A stretch of 13,826 bases of DNA from Bacillota bacterium (GTDB lineage: Bacteria > Bacillota > Clostridia > Oscillospirales > Ruminococcaceae). Below are positions 1 to 6,368 of the stretch, one piece after another. A program made the position numbers and the translations under genes. Location of the stretch: positions 1 through 13,826 of the forward strand of contig JAEZQD010000123.1 of NCBI GenBank assembly GCA_023413185.1, in the 5' to 3' direction. The notes under the pieces were generated by a model, which did not search any database, had not been told where the DNA came from, and saw nothing but the letters and a program-made list of their open reading frames with translations. Each line of letters begins with the position of its first letter. The first letter of the stretch is position 1.

Positions 1-288
1 GTGCCGGTTACCCACCGCGTTGTGGCGGTAGACAGCGCACAGCGCAGCATTATTACAAAGGGGGATGCAAACCCCTCCGATGACATTGCCCCCATACCCC
101 TAGACACGGTTGTGGGCAAGGCGGTGATGTGCCTGCCCTTGCTGGGCTACGCGGCACTGTTTGTGCAGACCATCCCCGGGCTGTTGTGCGTTGTATTGAT
201 AACGGCAGCGGTACTGCTACTGCCCAAGGCGGCAGGGCTGTTGGAGGGTTGTGTTGCCAAGCACCCCCCGAAGCCAAAAACACTGTGA
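1..288 (+). CDS. sipW: SipW/ER-type signal peptidase I, C-terminal part (5' truncated by window edge)
   Basis: This is the C-terminal end of a membrane signal peptidase of the S26B (SipW/archaeal/eukaryotic ER) type, which removes signal peptides from TasA/camelysin-like proteins. The reading frame is open from base 1, so the true start lies upstream; the GTG at base 1 is just an internal codon. The visible 95 residues contain THRVV, then ITKGDANPSDD, then VVGKAV and a G-Y near residue 50. These match the conserved boxes following the catalytic site of this family, with the GDAN..D segment carrying the conserved aspartates. A hydrophobic membrane segment follows (about residues 53-76), then a short basic tail. 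The catalytic serine and histidine region is outside the window. Two proteins with SipW-type signal peptides follow at once, 51 bases downstream, which strongly supports the assignment and a shared operon. The exact subfamily name is an inference. Confidence 0.85.
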   Translation: MPVTHRVVAVDSAQRSIITKGDANPSDDIAPIPLDTVVGKAVMCLPLLGYAALFVQTIPGLLCVVLITAAVLLLPKAAGLLEGCVAKHPPKPKTL

Positions 289-339
289 GGTCACCCTGTA
301 AAAGGGGTAGCTGATAAAACGATTACGGAGGTAAAATGC

Positions 340-972
340 ATGAAAAAAAGAACGATACTGTTTAGTTCTATGGCGGCAATTTTAGCCGCAGCGCTAGCCA
401 TAGGCGGCACAGCGGCGTATTTCACAAGCAAAACGGCACCGGTGACCAACACCTTTACGGTGGGCGGCATCACAATCGAACTGGTTGAAAACACATGGGA
501 AAACGGCATCGGCGAAGCCCCCGCCGGTAAGACGGTCGCCGAAAAGATGGCGCCCGGAGAGACCGCAAACAAGGACCCCGTCGTGCGCAACACCGGCGTA
601 AGCCCCTGCTATGTTCGCCTTGAAGTAACGGGTGTTACCTGCGACGGCACAACGATTGAAGCGCCCGCAGGGTTTACAATCGGCGGCGCAAAGCTCGGCA
701 CGGAATCGAATGAGTGGACCTACCGGGACGGCTACTTCTATTACAACCGTACCCTTGCGGGAGCAAATGGTACCGCAATCGACAGCACCGTGCCGTTGTT
801 CACTTCGGTTGGCATCGCGGCCACGGCGGTTGAAGGCGATGTAGAGCGCTTTGACATGGTAATCATGGCAGAGGCGGTGCAGTGCGAAGGCGGCTTTGAG
901 CCGGGCAGCAGTTTCATCGATTCCGCAGTAAATGCGTTTACGGCACAGATGCCAGCGTCAGATCCAGTTTAA
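340..972 (+). CDS. TasA/camelysin-like SipW-dependent fibre protein 1
   Basis: Secreted 210-residue protein of the TasA/CalY (camelysin, formerly peptidase M73) type, a family whose members polymerise into matrix fibres. The start is the ATG at 340, eight bases after GGAGG (327-331); an overlapping ATG at 336 is out of frame. Residues 1-26 form a SipW-type signal peptide: basic MKKR, hydrophobic core, then IGGTAAYFT. By analogy with TasA, cleavage is predicted after TAA, leaving YFTSKTAPVTNTFTVGG as the mature N-terminus, the segment that acts as the donor strand in TasA polymers. The body is predicted beta-sandwich, with APGETANKDPVVRN (71-84), CYVRLEV (90-96) and DGYFYY (130-135). Cysteines at 90 and 101 flank a predicted strand; a third is at 182. 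There is no sortase signal or C-terminal membrane segment. It shares the CYVR, DGYFYY and AEAVQ landmarks with the next gene, so the two are paralogues. Enzymatic activity should not be assumed. Confidence 0.85.
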   Translation: MKKRTILFSSMAAILAAALAIGGTAAYFTSKTAPVTNTFTVGGITIELVENTWENGIGEAPAGKTVAEKMAPGETANKDPVVRNTGVSPCYVRLEVTGVTCDGTTIEAPAGFTIGGAKLGTESNEWTYRDGYFYYNRTLAGANGTAIDSTVPLFTSVGIAATAVEGDVERFDMVIMAEAVQCEGGFEPGSSFIDSAVNAFTAQMPASDPV

Positions 973-1016
973 AAGACCCGAGTAAAATGAGTATAGATTA
1001 TTAGGAGGAATGTACA

Positions 1017-1694
1017 ATGGTTAACAAAAAGGCAGGTATTATCGCACTCTCCCTTCTTACCGCGGCACTTCTTGCGGTGGGCGGCACCATCGCGTACTTC
1101 ACAGCACGCGCCGAGGTAGAAAACGTAGTGACCATGGGCAACGTGAAGATCTCGTTGACCGAACCGTTGTTTGAAGGCGGCACTACAGGCGGCACCATCG
1201 GACCGATTGTTCCAAACAGTGTCATCGTAAAGGATCCTACCATTACAAACATCGGTAAGAATGACTGCTATGTCCGTGCAAAGATCAAGGTTACCGCAGT
1301 GCGCTGCGGTCAGAATTCCAAAAGTATAAGCGATGAAGAACTGGAAGAACTCGTTGCACAAATCTATTCCGAAGAGCTCTTTGAAGGCACTGTTACAGAA
1401 AATGTAGGCGATAAAAAGTCGCAGGCGCTTTCATCCCCCCTCTTTAACGTAAATATAAATAATTGGATATACAACGTAGTTGATGGTTATTTCTATTATC
1501 AGGACTCACTGGCGACGAACACCAAAGCTGTGTTGTTTGATAAAGTTTTCATCCCCAAGACCTGGGGGAATAAGTACGCCGATGTCAGCTTTAAGATTGA
1601 AATAGTTGCTGAAGCGGTACAAAAAGACAACTTCAAGCCGGCAATTCTGTTTGGTAAGATTGTTGGCTGGAACAATGTGCCGATTGAGGGATAA
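1017..1694 (+). CDS. TasA/camelysin-like SipW-dependent fibre protein 2
   Basis: Secreted 225-residue paralogue of the preceding protein, 44 bases downstream in the same operon. The ATG at 1017 is seven bases after AGGAGGA (1003-1009), the strongest ribosome site in the locus, consistent with high expression. The signal peptide (about 1-26) ends in VGGTIAYFTARAEV, the SipW-type signature, with cleavage expected after TIA. The mature body has VKDPTITNIGKND (71-83), CYVRAKIKV (84-92) and DGYFYY (156-161), all matching positions in paralogue 1, and IVAEAVQ (196-202) near the end. It differs by an insertion rich in Glu and Asn (about residues 102-150), where the DNA is also visibly more AT-rich than its neighbours. 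The cysteine pair C84/C97 corresponds to C90/C101 of paralogue 1. Likely a second fibre subunit, either major or cap. Which paralogue is the major subunit cannot be decided from sequence. Confidence 0.85.
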   Translation: MVNKKAGIIALSLLTAALLAVGGTIAYFTARAEVENVVTMGNVKISLTEPLFEGGTTGGTIGPIVPNSVIVKDPTITNIGKNDCYVRAKIKVTAVRCGQNSKSISDEELEELVAQIYSEELFEGTVTENVGDKKSQALSSPLFNVNINNWIYNVVDGYFYYQDSLATNTKAVLFDKVFIPKTWGNKYADVSFKIEIVAEAVQKDNFKPAILFGKIVGWNNVPIEG

Positions 1695-1770
1695 CAACTA
1701 ATTCAGCAATTAACAGTTTTTATTCAGATTATCCGGCTCTGCAGCCGTGCAGGCGGAAAGGAACCGCAAT

Positions 1771-2460
1771 ATGAAACATGTTGTATGGAAAACGTTGCTC
1801 TGCCTTACGGCGGTCGCGCTGTTTAGTCTGGCTTTGGCGGCAGGCGTGTCTGCGCTGGAGAGCAAGGTGGTGCTTGACGGTACGGGGGATCTGGTTACCA
1901 TACCGGGCGGCGATCTGTTCACGGAGCTAAAGGACATGATGCCGGGCGATGTGGGCACACAGACCATCCTGATTCACAACCAGTATAGCAAAAAGGTAAA
2001 GCTGTACCTCAAAACCGAGGTGGCGGGCTTTATGAGCCAGCAGGATCGGGAGCGTTCCGAACGCCTTCTTGAAGAGCTGGAACTAAAGCTCACGCTCAGC
2101 CGTTCCGGTGCGCCCGAGTCTACCCTGTATGAGGGTTTAGCATCGGGTCCCCCAACGGGCAGAGAGATTGCCCTTGGAACCTATGCAAAAGGGGCACAGG
2201 GTACCATTACCGCGACCCTGACCGTCCCCGCGGAGCTGGGGAACGAATTTCAGGATGCGGTGGGCAAGGTGAAGTGGGTGTTTTACTGCAAGGAGGTAAC
2301 CTCCTCGTCATCCTCCTCCTCTTCCGAGACCGAGTCGGATGTGCCCGTTACAACCAACGTGCGCATGCCCGAAACAGGCGGCTTCCCCGTAGAGGCACTG
2401 ATGCCCATCGGCGCGTTGCTGCTGCTTGGCGGTTTTGCAATCGCCAAAAAAAAGCGGTAG
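1771..2460 (+). CDS. secreted TasA/TapA-like protein with MPETG sortase anchor
   Basis: Secreted, wall-anchored protein of 229 residues. I chose the ATG at 1771 because GGAAAGGA (1755-1762) sits eight bases before it; an in-frame GTG at 1747 lacks such a site and would add a polar stretch before the signal peptide. Residues 1-28 form an ordinary signal peptide (MKHVVWK, hydrophobic core, GVSA), not the GGTxAYFT type of its two neighbours. The body (about 30-175) is predicted beta-rich with MMPGDVGTQTILIHN (56-70), resembling the APG/N pattern of TasA-type folds. A run of eight serines (178-185) forms a linker. The C-terminus has a complete cell-wall sorting signal: MPETG (199-203), a hydrophobic helix (205-224) and the tail KKKR. 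Its place beside two TasA-like subunits and a sortase suggests a wall-linked base or assembly factor analogous to TapA. That role is inferred. Confidence 0.8.
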   Translation: MKHVVWKTLLCLTAVALFSLALAAGVSALESKVVLDGTGDLVTIPGGDLFTELKDMMPGDVGTQTILIHNQYSKKVKLYLKTEVAGFMSQQDRERSERLLEELELKLTLSRSGAPESTLYEGLASGPPTGREIALGTYAKGAQGTITATLTVPAELGNEFQDAVGKVKWVFYCKEVTSSSSSSSSETESDVPVTTNVRMPETGGFPVEALMPIGALLLLGGFAIAKKKR

Positions 2461-2475
2461 ACAACTGATACAAAC

Positions 2476-2508
2476 AAAAACCGCCATGCTCTTGCATCGG
2501 CGGTTTTT
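2476..2508 (+). terminator. intrinsic terminator between anchored protein gene and sortase gene
   Basis: An AAAAACCGCC arm (2476-2485) pairs with GGCGGTTTTT (2499-2508). The stem continues as ATGC/GCAT around a TCTT tetraloop, with one bulged C at 2498. The T-run follows a G+C-rich stem, as in a rho-independent terminator. It starts 15 bases after the stop of the MPETG protein gene and ends 30 bases before the sortase ATG, so it lies inside what looks like one operon. Confidence 0.85.
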
Positions 2509-2538
2509 ACTTAAATGAAAACGAAAGGACGCTCTGAA

Positions 2539-3222
2539 ATGTCGCGGCAAAGAAAAAAAGGGCTTGTATCCGCCCTGTTTATCGTGGCTGGTATCGTAAT
2601 GCTCACCGTCTCGGTTGCGTATCAGGCCTTGTACTACCCGTGGGGGGCGTTGCTATCCTCCCTGGGGCTTGTGTCGGAGCAGGAGCTGCCCGACCCCGAC
2701 CCCATCCCCGCTTCTGTAAGCGTGCACAAGAGCAGCTTTTCGGTAATAGAGCAGGTTGAGCCGAAAGGGGAGATGCAAAACCCCAATGCCATGGGCAGCT
2801 TTTTTGCGCCGAGACCCGCCCTTGACATCACCGCCGTGGGCAGCATCAAGCTGCCTGCCATCGGCATATCCGAAAACCTTGTGGAGGGCGGCGGGGATGA
2901 GCTGTTCTATGGGGTAGGTCATATCCCCGGCTCCGCGCTGCCCGGAGAGAAAGGCAACTGTGTGCTGGCGGGGCACCGCAACTACTACATCATGCACCCC
3001 TTTCGCCATCTGGACAAACTCGAAAACGGCGACGACGTAATCGTGAAGTACAACAATCAGGAGTATCGGTACGTTGTGGTTGATTCGTTTGTGGTAAAGG
3101 CGGATGACCTGTCGGCTCTTGCGCCGCAGGAAGGGGAGGACGAGCTGCTGACGCTTGTCACCTGCACGCCGGTGTTAAACCCCACAGACCGCCTGATTGT
3201 GTGGTGCACACCCGCAACCTAA
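2539..3222 (+). CDS. sortase, class D/E-like, dedicated to the fibre locus
   Basis: Membrane-anchored cysteine transpeptidase of 227 residues that cleaves between Thr and Gly of LPXTG-like signals and links the protein to cell-wall precursor. I start it at the ATG at 2539, nine bases after GAAAGGA (2523-2529); the upstream in-frame ATG at 2515 has no such site. Residues 1-7 are basic and a single membrane segment follows (about 8-30), giving an N-in, catalytic-domain-out topology. The catalytic residues are visible: His146 in LAGHRN, Cys209 in TLVTCTP and Arg218 in TDRLIVW. The spacing and short C-terminus without a second membrane helix, and the lack of a DPW/DPF lid, argue against pilin-polymerising class C and fit class D or E. 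The obvious substrate is the MPETG protein encoded just upstream. The class assignment needs a profile search. Confidence 0.9.
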   Translation: MSRQRKKGLVSALFIVAGIVMLTVSVAYQALYYPWGALLSSLGLVSEQELPDPDPIPASVSVHKSSFSVIEQVEPKGEMQNPNAMGSFFAPRPALDITAVGSIKLPAIGISENLVEGGGDELFYGVGHIPGSALPGEKGNCVLAGHRNYYIMHPFRHLDKLENGDDVIVKYNNQEYRYVVVDSFVVKADDLSALAPQEGEDELLTLVTCTPVLNPTDRLIVWCTPAT

Positions 3223-3263
3223 GGGTTTTGCGCACCGACAAAGGCAAATTCGGCATCGGTATA

Positions 3264-3301
3264 AGCAAACGCGCCTTGGCGGCAGCCAAGGCGCGTTTGC
3301 T
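3264..3301. terminator. 17-bp perfect hairpin between convergent genes, likely bidirectional terminator
   Basis: Left arm 3264-3280 and right arm 3285-3301 are perfectly complementary over 17 bases, beginning AGCAAACGCG, with a GGCA loop. It lies between the end of the sortase gene and the end of the oppositely oriented flavin-binding protein gene, where a shared terminator is expected. Neither side has a good T-run, so efficiency is uncertain. Confidence 0.65.
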
Positions 3302-3315
3302 GTGTACGATATGGA

Positions 3316-3783
3316 TTAACCGCGCTGCACCTCTTTGCGCTTTCCGGTAATCTCATCCACCGTAAGGCACACGATACTGACCCGCTCGATGCAGTTCATG
3401 TTCTTTACCTTGTCCGCCAGAGCGGGGGAAAGCTGCTCGCACAGCAGCACCAGCGCATGCAACACCTCGCTGTCGTCTGTAACCACGGCGGCTCTGCCTG
3501 TGACAATGACGCTCTCGTAGCTGGTGTCCAGCTTCTCGGGCACCAAATCTGCCTGTGTTACCACCACAAACGACACCCTTTGGTTTTGCGACAGCATGGT
3601 AAGCTTTACGCCATCCTTGGCGCAGTGAAAATATACACAGCCTTTGTCCTTGTCGTAGCAGTAGTTCAGCGGTACGCCATAGGGCTGACCGTCGGCGGAG
3701 GCGGTGCACAGCACCCCGTATTCGCCTTTGGCAAGTATCGCAAGCGCGTCCTCTTTTGAGGTTAGATATTGCGGTCTGCTCAT
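3316..3783 (-). CDS. pyridoxamine 5'-phosphate oxidase family (NimA-like) flavin-binding protein
   Basis: Small cytoplasmic protein of 155 residues with the split-barrel flavin-binding fold of the PNPOx-like superfamily. The pattern is typical of the NimA-like branch: GVLCTASADGQPYGVPLNY (23-41), then VYFHCAKDGVKL (50-61), then a strand with VSFVVVTQADLVPEKL (70-85) and SVIVTGRAAVV (91-101). Length is normal for that branch (about 150-160). The start ATG at 3783 has AGAAAGGA about ten bases upstream on the minus strand. It is encoded 54 bases after the CPBP gene on the same strand, so the two probably share a transcript. Members of this family bind FMN or related cofactors and include 5-nitroimidazole resistance proteins, but many have unknown substrates. 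I would not assign nitroreductase activity from sequence alone. Confidence 0.8.
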   Translation of the reverse strand: MSRPQYLTSKEDALAILAKGEYGVLCTASADGQPYGVPLNYCYDKDKGCVYFHCAKDGVKLTMLSQNQRVSFVVVTQADLVPEKLDTSYESVIVTGRAAVVTDDSEVLHALVLLCEQLSPALADKVKNMNCIERVSIVCLTVDEITGKRKEVQRG

Positions 3784-3837
3784 AGTAATCTATCCTTTCT
3801 CATGCTCGTTATTATTAAGATAAAACGAAAAGGGTTA

Positions 3838-4500
3838 CTATAGTACGGCGGCAAGCATGATGTGCAACAACAGCCCGGGCACACAGTTTTTTGATAGCAG
3901 GCGTGCAAAGCCGGTAATCAGACCCACCGTCAGCCCGAGCACGGCGTTGGTAACCACCGCCATGGTGAAATCCACTGCGGAAAACGCCTGTTCAAACAGC
4001 CACATGTCCCCATACCCCGCCCGCCATACCGCAAACAATAGGGCGGTGAGCATACATACCGTTATCTCGGGCTTAAAGCTTTTGCGCAGCCGTGCCCAAA
4101 CATACCCGCGAAACACAAACTCCTCAAACGCCGGGATGATAACGCCGGTATACATCAAGCCCACGATGGCCGCGACAGAAAAGTCCCCGGTCTTCATGGG
4201 CGAAAGCAGCAGCACGAACACCGTAAAGCAGGCGGCCGCAATGTACATCACGCGGTCTTTACTGCTGGTGAATGCGGGCAGCAGATAAAGCTTAATTCGC
4301 CAAAAACGCGCAAGGGCAAGCAGCAGCGCGCAAAGCGCCGACAGCACAATGAATGCGGCCGTTTGAGAAAGCTGTGCGTTTACCTGTACATCCGAGCCGA
4401 AGCGGGAAACCAAAAACCAGCGAATCGCCTGCAAAAAGACAAGCAAAACCAGAATGTTTACAAGCGTGCGAAACGGCGCACGCGTTTTTTTGTCCGCCAT
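3838..4500 (-). CDS. CPBP-family intramembrane protease-like protein with degenerate motif 2
   Basis: Polytopic membrane protein of 220 residues belonging to the CPBP (CAAX protease and bacteriocin-processing, Abi) family. The ATG at 4500 is preceded by GGGAG at a seven-base gap; a more upstream ATG (4506) sits one base from the same site, and a TTG at 4551 has none. About six hydrophobic segments are visible. Motif 1 is intact: EEFVFR (126-131), giving the Glu-Glu and Arg of EExxxR. Motif 2, normally FxxxH, reads FAVWR (156-160), so an arginine replaces the histidine. Motif 3 keeps its His (LLH, 213) but has Ala217 where Asn or Asp is usual. Two catalytic-site positions thus depart from consensus, so proteolysis is doubtful. 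The family includes Rce1-like proteases and immunity or self-protection proteins. It is the first gene of a two-gene minus-strand unit. Confidence 0.8.
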   Translation of the reverse strand: MADKKTRAPFRTLVNILVLLVFLQAIRWFLVSRFGSDVQVNAQLSQTAAFIVLSALCALLLALARFWRIKLYLLPAFTSSKDRVMYIAAACFTVFVLLLSPMKTGDFSVAAIVGLMYTGVIIPAFEEFVFRGYVWARLRKSFKPEITVCMLTALLFAVWRAGYGDMWLFEQAFSAVDFTMAVVTNAVLGLTVGLITGFARLLSKNCVPGLLLHIMLAAVL

Positions 4501-4583
4501 ACACATTCTCCCTTTCCCTTGATATCGGTATGCAGGCAACCCAACCCCCAAAAACCTTAACAGTACAGGGCAGAACCATCGGG

Positions 4584-4606
4584 TTGGTATAGCCTCATTA
4601 TACCAA
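4584..4606 (-). promoter_or_regulatory. candidate promoter and operator of the CPBP gene
   Basis: On the minus strand TGGTATAAT (complement of 4597-4605) is an extended -10 element about 95 bases before the CPBP start. The -35 region at the expected distance is weak, as is common with extended -10 promoters. The -10 is embedded in an 8-bp dyad, TTGGTATA (4584-4591) and TATACCAA (4599-4606) with a 7-base spacer, and a third TATACCA copy lies at 4619-4625, twenty bases away. This arrangement suggests a repressor or regulator site. The regulator is not identified. Confidence 0.45.
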
Positions 4607-4684
4607 AAGAGTGATTGTTATACCATATTTATTCTCGTTAGTTTAGTTAAAAACTACAAACATTGCGAAATCTGTTTTAACGGC

Positions 4685-4713
4685 TTGCCAAAAACTGCAG
4701 GGATTTATATAAT
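4685..4713 (+). promoter_or_regulatory. sigma-A type promoter of putP-like gene
   Basis: TTGCCA (4685-4690) and TATAAT (4708-4713) are separated by exactly 17 bases, in an AT-rich stretch about 34 bases before the symporter start. AGGAGGA (4734-4740) provides a strong ribosome site six bases before the ATG at 4747. Confidence 0.8.
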
Positions 4714-4746
4714 TTATATAAGTTTTTACTTTGAGGAGGAATTAAA

Positions 4747-6309
4747 ATGACTGGAAGCGCCATTCAAATCCTGGTCTCGATGGCCATGTACATGGCTATC
4801 ATTATTGGGGTCGGGTTTGTAGTAGCGAAAAAATCCAACGAAAGCAGCGACAACTTCTTCTTGGGGGGAAGAAGTTTGGGTCCCTGGGTGACCGCCATGA
4901 GCGCGGAGGCATCCGACATGAGCGGGTGGCTTCTGATGGGTCTGCCCGGTGTCGCGTATTGGTGCGGGCTCAGCGACGCAGTCTGGACCGCGATTGGTCT
5001 TGCCATCGGCACCTACATAAACTGGCTGCTGCTTGCAAAGCGCCTGCGTCATTACTCGGTTGCGGCAAACGATTCGATTACACTGCCCGATTTCTTCAGC
5101 AACCGCTTTAGAGAGAACAAAAAGGTGATTATGCTGATTTCGGCGGTGTTTATCCTTGTGTTCTTTACCGTGTATGCGGCAAGCTGTTTTGTAACCTTCG
5201 GCAAGCTGTTCTCCGCCCTGTTTGGGTTTAACTATCAGCTGATGATGGTTTTGGGCGCGGTATTTGTTATCTTTTACACCTTCCTCGGCGGCTTTCTTGC
5301 CGAGAGCATCAGCGACTTTATACAGGGCATGCTGATGATTGTTTCGCTGATAGCGGTGCTGATTGCGGGTACGATTGCCGCGGGCGGTCCCGCCGGTGTG
5401 CTTGCAAACGTCAGCGAAATACCGGGATTCTTAAGCTTTTTCGGCATTGCGTCGCCCGAGCTTGCGGACGGCATGCAGAAGCTCGATGCCACAGGCGCGC
5501 CGGTGTTCGGTCCTGCCGGTGCGTATGGATTCCTCACCATTATCTCGACCATGTCGTGGGGTCTTGGCTACTTCGGCATGCCGCAGGTTCTTCTGCGCTT
5601 TATGGCTATTCGCAAATCGTCCGAGATTAAAAAGTCTCGTATTATTGCGATTGTATGGTGCGTCATCGCACTGATTGCCGCAGTTGTCATTGGTATTATC
5701 GGCAGAGCGGCGTATCCGGCAGAACTGTTGACCGCGTCGGGCGCGGAGGGTGTGTTCATCCTGCTTAGCACCCGTTTAATGCCCCCGCTGTTTGCGGGTG
5801 TTATGATGGCGGGCATCCTTGCCGCTACCATGAGCTCATCCGACTCCTACCTGCTTATCGCGTCGAGTGCGGTAAGCAAGAACATCTATCAGGGCATGTT
5901 CAAAAAGAATGCGACGGATAAGCAGGTTATGCTGTTCTCGCGCATTACCCTCATCGCCATTTCGCTGATTGGTGTTGTGATAGCCCTTGATGAGGAAAGC
6001 ATCATCTTCCAGGTGGTGTCGTTTGCGTGGGCGGGCTTTGGCGCAACGTTTGGTCCGCTGATGATCTTCTCCTTGTTCTGGAAGCGTATGACCCGTGCCG
6101 GTGCGATAGCCGGTATGCTGGGAGGCGCGGGAATGGTGTTCTTGTGGAAGCTTGCTATCCGCCCCATTGGCGGTGCACTCGGTATCTACGAGCTTTTGCC
6201 CGCATTCCTGTTCTCCTGCCTTGCCATCGTGTTGGTGTCGTTGCTTACGCCTAAGCCCTCTGCGGAGATAGAGGCGGAGTTTGAGAGCGTAAAGGCGATG
6301 AAAGACTAA
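4747..6309 (+). CDS. putP: sodium/proline symporter (SSS family)
   Basis: Inner-membrane Na+-coupled proline importer of 520 residues, near the usual PutP length of about 500. The start is set by AGGAGGA six bases upstream. The N-terminal half has FFLGGRSLGPWVTAMSAEAS (37-56) followed by SDMSGWLLMGLPG (56-68), the hallmark of PutP; Asp57 aligns with the Na+-site aspartate (Asp55) of the E. coli protein. The SSS signature appears as WGLGYFGMPQVLLRFMA (271-287). AGILAATMSSSDSYLL (355-370) corresponds to the TM9 segment that supplies the Na2-site Ser/Thr. Around 13 membrane helices are visible and the C-terminus is charged and cytoplasmic. It has its own promoter and stands alone, with a promoter/hairpin element directly after it. 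Related SSS carriers take other solutes, but the SDMSGWLL segment favours proline. Confidence 0.9.
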   Translation: MTGSAIQILVSMAMYMAIIIGVGFVVAKKSNESSDNFFLGGRSLGPWVTAMSAEASDMSGWLLMGLPGVAYWCGLSDAVWTAIGLAIGTYINWLLLAKRLRHYSVAANDSITLPDFFSNRFRENKKVIMLISAVFILVFFTVYAASCFVTFGKLFSALFGFNYQLMMVLGAVFVIFYTFLGGFLAESISDFIQGMLMIVSLIAVLIAGTIAAGGPAGVLANVSEIPGFLSFFGIASPELADGMQKLDATGAPVFGPAGAYGFLTIISTMSWGLGYFGMPQVLLRFMAIRKSSEIKKSRIIAIVWCVIALIAAVVIGIIGRAAYPAELLTASGAEGVFILLSTRLMPPLFAGVMMAGILAATMSSSDSYLLIASSAVSKNIYQGMFKKNATDKQVMLFSRITLIAISLIGVVIALDEESIIFQVVSFAWAGFGATFGPLMIFSLFWKRMTRAGAIAGMLGGAGMVFLWKLAIRPIGGALGIYELLPAFLFSCLAIVLVSLLTPKPSAEIEAEFESVKAMKD

Positions 6310-6333
6310 TGCTGGTCGAAAATGGGATATTAA

Positions 6334-6362
6334 TTGACAAGCTATTATCAAAATAGTATACT
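6334..6362 (+). promoter_or_regulatory. near-consensus sigma-A promoter directly upstream of a hairpin
   Basis: TTGACA (6334-6339) and TATACT (6357-6362) are 17 bases apart, one mismatch from the full consensus. The predicted start of transcription near 6368-6370 is only a few bases before the 18-bp hairpin at 6373. The element lies after the putP stop and about 150 bases before the chemoreceptor start. Confidence 0.8.
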
Positions 6363-6368
6363 TTAATG

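Noticed and set aside
969..1361. 130-codon open frame on the minus strand opposite the second TasA-like gene
   Set aside because: It is antisense to a well-supported gene, lacks family features and has no ribosome site; treated as a shadow.
2304..2330. Serine-codon tract as a phase-variable repeat
   Set aside because: The run uses mixed TCN codons and no homopolymer long enough for slippage; in-frame change would only alter linker length.
3316..4500. Toxin-antitoxin or phage-defence pair made of the CPBP and flavin-binding genes
   Set aside because: Neither protein resembles a known toxin or defence effector; both families are common housekeeping or accessory genes and the pairing alone is not evidence.
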